Shown here: positions 9,306-13,158 of the stretch, piece after piece | Layout of the letters: the number at the start of each line of letters is the position of its first letter | How positions within the stretch are numbered: position 1 is the first letter of the stretch | NCBI GenBank assembly: GCA_026713285.1 | Contig: JAPOOT010000238.1 | Span: 1-13,158 of the forward strand | DNA from: Gemmatimonadota bacterium | GTDB taxonomy: Bacteria > JAAXHH01 | Reading direction: 5' to 3' | DNA: 13,158 nucleotides | Translations under genes and position numbers: made by a program | Notes under the pieces: model-generated | Seen by the model: the letters and a program-made list of their open reading frames with translations, nothing else | Databases searched by the model: none | What the model was told of the DNA's origin: nothing

Positions 9306-9776
9306 ATGGCGGGGTCCAGGGATCCTCATGTAGAAGGGAAGGTCAATCGGACGCACTATTCGAGCAAGACGGAACTGTCGGCTCGGCTCTTCGCCGTCCT
9401 GGACCTGGCCTCGGAGGACCGGGGACTGGAACTGATCCCCCAGCTTTCCCGGGCGGTAAGACGGGGAGATGTCCTGGAACTCGTTTGCACCGACGAAGAA
9501 GGGGCCGGACCGGGATCGGAAGTGAACCGGACCGCCTACATCGGCTTCGTGGAGGTATCGGAGGCGGGCCTGCTTCTGTGCGGGGACGCGGTCACCGTCC
9601 AGCAGGAAGAAATCGGAAAAGTCTCGGGATTCGACGAGACCCACCTGCCCAACCACTTGAACGTCGTGATACGGTCGAAGCGTCTTGTCACGGGCCGGGA
9701 AATGGATCTGTCGCTGGACGCGCCGATCACCTTTGCCGGGATCCGCGCGGACGCGGACCGTGGTATCGGTTTCTGA
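9306..9776 (+). CDS. Conserved-looking hypothetical protein, possibly DUF6917-like
   Basis: A 156-residue soluble protein with no signal peptide or membrane segment. It begins 34 bp after dacB, with GGAAGGAG placed 6 nt before the ATG, the best ribosome binding site of the plus-strand trio. Striking stretches are RGLELIPQLSRAVRRGDVLELV at about 39-60, which reads as a helix-turn-strand unit, RTAYIGFVEV at 75-84, and a GFDETHLPNHLNVVI block at 108-122 with D110, H113, P115, N116 and H117, which has the look of a conserved binding or active site. From memory these resemble a domain of unknown function found in actinomycetes and other phyla (DUF6917), but I cannot confirm that. Codon use and GC match the neighbours, so recent transfer is not suggested. 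The reaction is unknown. Its place behind thrC and dacB suggests co-expression but no clear role. Confidence 0.82.
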   Translation: MAGSRDPHVEGKVNRTHYSSKTELSARLFAVLDLASEDRGLELIPQLSRAVRRGDVLELVCTDEEGAGPGSEVNRTAYIGFVEVSEAGLLLCGDAVTVQQEEIGKVSGFDETHLPNHLNVVIRSKRLVTGREMDLSLDAPITFAGIRADADRGIGF

Positions 9777-9959
9777 TTTCCGTGCAGCCCTGCCAGCCAG
9801 CCCGGTCGCCCATTCAGCCCGGTCATGCCCGCCGCCTGGTCCATCTGGACAGCTCGGAAGGTTCGACCGGTCACAGGCCCGACAGGCCGTCCGTGCCGCC
9901 TGGATCCACTCGGCCACCGTCTCCGTATCCCGCCACGGACCGGCGCCGTCCCTCCCCGC

Positions 9960-10922
9960 CTACCGCCCGCCGGCCAGTTCGTTTCGCAACGCGACATAGC
10001 TTTCGTACCGCTCCCGGGACACGGCGCCCGCCGAGAGGGCGTCTCGTAGGGTACAGTCCGGTTCGTGGACGTGCGTGCAGTCGTGGAACCTGCAGCCCGA
10101 CAGATGGCCTCGCATTTCCGGGAACAACTCCGGAAGCTCGCGCGGCGAGACGTCCCACAGGCTGAATTCCCGTATCCCCGGAGAGTCTATCACCAGGCCC
10201 CCTGCGTCGAGCTTGTGCGCGGCGAGGTAAGTGGTGGTGTGCCGGCCCCGGCCCGTCGTCCGGTTCACCTCGCGAACCCGAAGTCCCAGGCCGGGTTGCA
10301 TGGCGTTCAGCAGGGATGTCTTCCCCGCGCCGGACGGACCCGCGATCGCGGAAATCCTGTTCCGCAGCGTTGCCTTCAGCAGGTCGACCCCCTTCCCCGT
10401 CACCGCGCTGGCCGGGATGACGCGGTAGCCGCACCGTTCGTAGATGCCTGCGAGATCCGGATCCCCGTCTTCCGCCAGGTCGACCTTGTTGAGGCAGACG
10501 ACCGGGGCGAGGTTGCCGGCTTCCGCGGCCACGAGCAGACGGTCCAGCAATTGCAGGTTCGGGTTCGGGTCCCTCACCGAGAAGACGACGACGAGATAAT
10601 CGGCGTTGGCGATCATGATCTGTTCCATGCGCCGCTTGCCGGGGGCGAGACGGGAGAGTTTGGAGCGGCGCGGAAGCACTTCTTCTATGGCGCCGGTCTC
10701 CCCCTGGTCCTCCACGAAGCGCACGCGATCCCCTATGGCGACAGGATTCACGGCGGCGATGCGGCCGACCTGCTCCACGGAGTGATGCTGGTTGTCCCGC
10801 TCCGGATAGATCAGCGCTTTCTTCATCCGGCTGCGCAACGCGCAGGCGAAGATCCCGTGCCGGGTCTCCACGTCGAATACGCCCCGGTGTTCCCTGATTA
10901 CGATGCCTTCGGTCGTGTCCAT
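9960..10922 (-). CDS. rsgA: Ribosome small subunit-dependent GTPase RsgA (YjeQ/EngC)
   Basis: A circularly permuted GTPase that checks and releases late assembly factors from the 30S subunit in the cytoplasm. The 320 residues follow the family plan: OB-fold at about 1-85; then GTPase motifs in permuted order, G4 N145KVD148, G5 SA at 172-173, G1 GPSGAGKT at 195-202, G2 threonines at 229-231, and G3 D246SPG249; then a C-terminal zinc-binding region, C277-X4-C282-X-H284-X5-C290, exactly the spacing of E. coli RsgA. The ATG at 10922 is preceded by AAGGG about 10 nt upstream, a modest site. It lies downstream of holA on the same strand across a 211-bp gap filled partly by a minisatellite. It ends facing the hypothetical gene on the other strand. 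Nothing essential is missing. Confidence 0.95.
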   Translation of the reverse strand: MDTTEGIVIREHRGVFDVETRHGIFACALRSRMKKALIYPERDNQHHSVEQVGRIAAVNPVAIGDRVRFVEDQGETGAIEEVLPRRSKLSRLAPGKRRMEQIMIANADYLVVVFSVRDPNPNLQLLDRLLVAAEAGNLAPVVCLNKVDLAEDGDPDLAGIYERCGYRVIPASAVTGKGVDLLKATLRNRISAIAGPSGAGKTSLLNAMQPGLGLRVREVNRTTGRGRHTTTYLAAHKLDAGGLVIDSPGIREFSLWDVSPRELPELFPEMRGHLSGCRFHDCTHVHEPDCTLRDALSAGAVSRERYESYVALRNELAGGR

Positions 10923-10998
10923 ATACGCGGCGCCCTTGCGCCAAACCGTCTCTCCGGCCGTCGATGCATGGTTTGCCCGGTGAACCCTATGGGACTGG

Positions 10999-11130
10999 CC
11001 TGCCCGATTGCCTGCCCGGCCGGCCCCTCGGTTCCAGGGTTGTCTGCCTGTCCGGCCGGCCCCTCGGTTCCAGGTCTGTCTGCCTGCCCCTCCGGCCCCT
11101 CGGTTCCAGGTCTGCCTGCCTGCCCGTTCG
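10999..11130. repeat. 36-bp tandem repeat (minisatellite), three full copies plus partial edges
   Basis: Full units lie at 11011-11046, 11047-11082 and 11083-11118. They differ from their neighbours at about 3 and 4 of 36 positions. Each contains the invariant core CGGCCCCTCGGTTCCAGG (with the leading bases variable), starting at 11021, 11057 and 11093. Partial units flank the array at 10999-11010 and 11119-11130. The period is a multiple of three, and the minus strand is open across the array, reading GTEGPAGQADRP-type 12-residue repeats with Gly mostly every third residue. That frame would start at a GTG at 11155 inside the end of holA and run into rsgA. It has no ribosome binding site, so I treat the array as intergenic rather than a gene. 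Confidence 0.85.
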
Positions 11131-11133
11131 GAA

Positions 11134-12144
11134 CTAAGCCGCCTGGCCGGTACACAAAGTATACAAGAGCCGACGCATGACGAGTTCGGGGGGCAACGCG
11201 CTGGATTTAAGGGATGTATCGGCTTCGTAGAGTGCCTCGAACCCGCTCAGCAGGTCCCGACCCGACAGAAGCCTGGATTGTGCGGAGTAGCGGTTGTAAA
11301 ACCGGTTGAACCCCCATCCCAGCTGCAGTTGCTTCTTGATGTCGTCGTCCGTCCGGCGATCCCGTTTCAGGAACCGGATCTTCCAGAGTATCACCAGGTG
11401 GCGGACGAAGAGCGCCACGATGGCCTGAGGCGCGTCTCCGGCGTCCATCGCGCGCTCGTAGGCATCCAGCGCCCGGGCGAGGTCCTTCTCGCCAACGGCC
11501 TCGGCGATGTCGAAAACCGAACCCGCGCGAACGGGTCCGAGCGAACTTTCCACGTCTCCGGCCGCTATCGTATCCCGACCGCCGACGAACACGGCCAGTT
11601 TCTCCACTTCTCCGGCCAGTTCCCCCAGGTCCGATCCCACGATGGCCTGCAACTGGTGCGCTGCTTCGGGCGTCATCCGCTTTCCGTAGCGTCTCGCGTG
11701 CTGCTGAAGCCAGGGGGGGACCTTTTCGGGAAACAGGGGGTAGAACACCACAGAAACCGACGACGACGCCAGCCGTGCGTATAGTTTGGTCTTCAGGTTT
11801 ATCCGGGGCGCCTCGAGCACCAAAACAGCGGTGGGCACGGGGCGCTCCGCGTAATCCGCGACGGCTTCCCGGTCCTGCTGAGGCAACTTGTGGAAGTCCC
11901 TTACGACAACGATCCGGCGGTCGGCCATCATGGGCACGAGGGACGCGGCGGTCAATATGGCCGCGGCATCGCTCTCGTCGCCGCGAAGCACGTCCAGGCA
12001 GAATGCTTCCGTGCCCGGCTCGACGACGCGGGCGACCAGCGCGTCCACGGCTTCTTCCTTGCGGTATGCCTCGTCGCCGGTGAAGAAGTACACGGCGTCG
12101 ATCCGGCCTTGCTCAAGCTGCTGAAGCAGTTGGTCGGGGTTCAT
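11134..12144 (-). CDS. holA: DNA polymerase III delta subunit
   Basis: Delta is the wrench of the clamp-loader complex: it binds and opens the beta sliding clamp so that it can be loaded on primed DNA. The 336 residues (E. coli HolA has 343) follow the delta plan: an AAA+-like fold at the N-terminus (VYFFTGDEAYRKEEAVDAL at about 18-36, replacing a true P-loop as is normal for delta), MMADRRIVVVRDFHKLP at 72-88, LEAPRINLKTKLY at 110-122, the lid region with SDLGELAGEVEKLAVFVG at 171-188 (typical of the family), and a helical collar domain (ALFVRHLVILWKIRFL at 244-259). An open extension to 12396 adds 84 residues unlike the family. The ATG at 12144 has GAGAGG about 8 nt upstream and gives the normal N-terminus. 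rsgA follows on the same strand. Confidence 0.94.
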   Translation of the reverse strand: MNPDQLLQQLEQGRIDAVYFFTGDEAYRKEEAVDALVARVVEPGTEAFCLDVLRGDESDAAAILTAASLVPMMADRRIVVVRDFHKLPQQDREAVADYAERPVPTAVLVLEAPRINLKTKLYARLASSSVSVVFYPLFPEKVPPWLQQHARRYGKRMTPEAAHQLQAIVGSDLGELAGEVEKLAVFVGGRDTIAAGDVESSLGPVRAGSVFDIAEAVGEKDLARALDAYERAMDAGDAPQAIVALFVRHLVILWKIRFLKRDRRTDDDIKKQLQLGWGFNRFYNRYSAQSRLLSGRDLLSGFEALYEADTSLKSSALPPELVMRRLLYTLCTGQAA

Positions 12145-12317
12145 GTGGGACGCCTCTCCGCCTGTCCATGGCCGTACGCTTCCGGCACGGCTCATCAACG
12201 GCACGAATCGGGTTACGGGAATCGCGACATACAATATATTAAAGTCAAGCCGCTTATGCCATCCCTTAACCGTACTCAAGGCATCGTAACCTGGCCAGCA
12301 GCCACGGACGCTCCGCA
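12145..12317. other. Short divergent intergenic region with an AT-rich core
   Basis: This 173-bp gap separates holA from the TIGR02757-like gene, which read away from each other, so both promoters should be here. The AT-rich island at 12229-12245 holds TACAAT on the plus strand and TATATT on both strands as -10-like hexamers. The minus strand also has TTGACT at 12248-12243, but no good -10 at 17 nt. I cannot assign either promoter firmly. Confidence 0.3.
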
Positions 12318-13127
12318 ATGCCACGTATCGACAGGACCACGATCGGAAACCGGTTGGAAGAACTGTACCGTTTATTCGATCTTTCGATGATTTCACCCGA
12401 CCCGCTCGAAGTGGTGAGACGCTTCGACCGTCCGGAAGACCAGGAGATCGCCGGCCTGGTCTCGGCCTCGCTGGCTTACGGCCGGGCGGAAACCATCACG
12501 GATGCGGCCGTCGAAGCATTGGGGAGGATGGGAAACGCGCCCCGGGACTTCGTCACGGGTTTCGACCCGAGGCGGGACGGCGGTCGATTCGACGGGTTCG
12601 TATACCGGTGGACGCGGGGAAGCGACCTGTCGCTGTTGGCCGCGCTCATGCAGAAGGCCCTGCTGCGCCATGGCTCCCTTGGCGCGCTGTTCGCCGCGGG
12701 CCACCGCGCATCAGACCCCCATACGGGTCCCGCGTTGAACCATTTCACCCACACGCTCCTCGGCTACGCGCAGGAGGACCCTCTTACGGAACGGCACCGG
12801 ACGAAAACGGGGATCCGCTACCTGTTACCCTCCCCGAGATCGGGAAGCGCCTGCAAGCGGATGAACCTTTACATCCGCTGGATGGTTCGGCGGGAAGCCC
12901 CGGACCTGGGCCTTTGGCGGAGTATTTCCCCCGCCCGCCTGGTGATGCCGATCGACACCCACGTGGCGCGGATTTCCAGGCGGCTGGGGCTCACTTCCAG
13001 GCGGCAGGCGGATTGGAAAATGGCCGAGGAAGTCACGCGGGCGTTGAGAAGGTACGATCCGGAAGACCCGGTGAAGTACGACTTCGCCATGTGCCACTGG
13101 GGCATGCTGGAGTTCAGAGACCGCTGA
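12318..13127 (+). CDS. TIGR02757/DUF2400-like protein, possible helix-hairpin-helix DNA glycosylase relative
   Basis: A 269-residue soluble protein matching from memory the TIGR02757 family, which has no settled function. Visible family features are DQEIAGLVSASLAYGR at 41-56, LPSPRSGSACKRMNLYIRWM at 170-189, PIDTHVARISRRLGL at 211-225, and DPEDPVKYDFAMCHWGM near the end. The PIDTHVARISRRLGL block resembles the PVDTHV helix of endonuclease III-type enzymes, so a DNA-base excision or DNA-binding role is possible. The Cys cluster of iron-sulfur members is absent, with only C179 and C259 present. The ATG at 12318 lacks a clear Shine-Dalgarno, but the family N-terminus (NRLEELYRLFD) starts right after it, so a later start is unlikely. 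It is divergent from holA. The function of the family is not established. Confidence 0.85.
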   Translation: MPRIDRTTIGNRLEELYRLFDLSMISPDPLEVVRRFDRPEDQEIAGLVSASLAYGRAETITDAAVEALGRMGNAPRDFVTGFDPRRDGGRFDGFVYRWTRGSDLSLLAALMQKALLRHGSLGALFAAGHRASDPHTGPALNHFTHTLLGYAQEDPLTERHRTKTGIRYLLPSPRSGSACKRMNLYIRWMVRREAPDLGLWRSISPARLVMPIDTHVARISRRLGLTSRRQADWKMAEEVTRALRRYDPEDPVKYDFAMCHWGMLEFRDR

Positions 13128-13158
13128 CCTTCCGGCAGGGGCGGCGTTCCGTACGTAC

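Noticed and set aside
9777..9959. Possible bidirectional terminator in the convergent gap
   Set aside because: I found a 10-bp direct repeat (CAGCCCGGTC at 9798 and 9815) and an 8-bp palindrome (GACCGGTC), but no long GC stem followed by a T-run on either strand.
9871..10944. Minus-strand frame of 357 codons
   Set aside because: It overlaps rsgA in another frame, and rsgA has every GTPase motif. The longer frame is low-complexity Arg/Gly/Pro-rich shadow.
10898..11155. Small collagen-like gene read from a GTG on the minus strand
   Set aside because: It would overlap both holA and rsgA, has no Shine-Dalgarno and no signal peptide, and its pattern follows from the DNA repeat. Kept only as a repeat feature.
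10065..11784. Plus-strand frames of 371 and 258 codons over rsgA, the minisatellite and holA
   Set aside because: They are antisense to two well-supported genes, and their repeats simply reflect the 36-bp array.

Overview
This 13.2 kb window looks like chromosomal DNA from a Gram-negative bacterium of moderately high GC. It carries an outer-membrane TonB-dependent receptor that ends in Trp, a PBP4-type lipoprotein, and core genes (thrC, rsgA, holA). The receptor has a carboxypeptidase-regulatory-like N-terminal domain, it is paired with a large secreted protein, and a TIGR02757-like gene lies nearby. That combination suggests an FCB-group-like lineage such as Latescibacterota, Gemmatimonadota or Bacteroidota relatives. 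This placement is an inference from gene content, not from any search.

Layout. (1) Positions 1-5762, minus strand: a two-gene unit. The promoter-proximal gene is an Oar/SusC-like TonB-dependent receptor. The distal gene is a large exported protein with a fibronectin-III-like segment. It starts at a TTG behind a strong Shine-Dalgarno and runs off the left edge. The 89 bases between them hold two consecutive stem-loops. (2) Positions 5763-6455: a divergent intergenic region of about 690 bp with a candidate promoter on each side. (3) Positions 6456-9776, plus strand: thrC, then a dacB/PBP4-type gene overlapping it by four bases, then a small conserved-looking hypothetical gene with a strong ribosome binding site. 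(4) Positions 9777-9959: a convergent gap with no clear terminator. (5) Positions 9960-12144, minus strand: holA (upstream) and rsgA (downstream), separated by 211 bp that contain a 36-bp minisatellite. (6) Positions 12145-12317: a short divergent region. (7) Positions 12318-13127, plus strand: a TIGR02757/DUF2400-like gene.

How the genes fit together: the minus-strand pair on the left is plausibly one uptake or surface system, made of an outer-membrane transporter and an exported partner, with expression set differently for the two by the intercistronic hairpins. The plus-strand trio joins amino-acid synthesis to peptidoglycan editing with no obvious pathway link. The right part is housekeeping: replication clamp loading, ribosome maturation and a possible DNA-repair-like protein. 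I recognised no defence system, prophage, insertion sequence, CRISPR array, tRNA or rRNA. Most of the window is ordinary. The more unusual items are the tandem hairpins, the minisatellite and the uncharacterised small gene.
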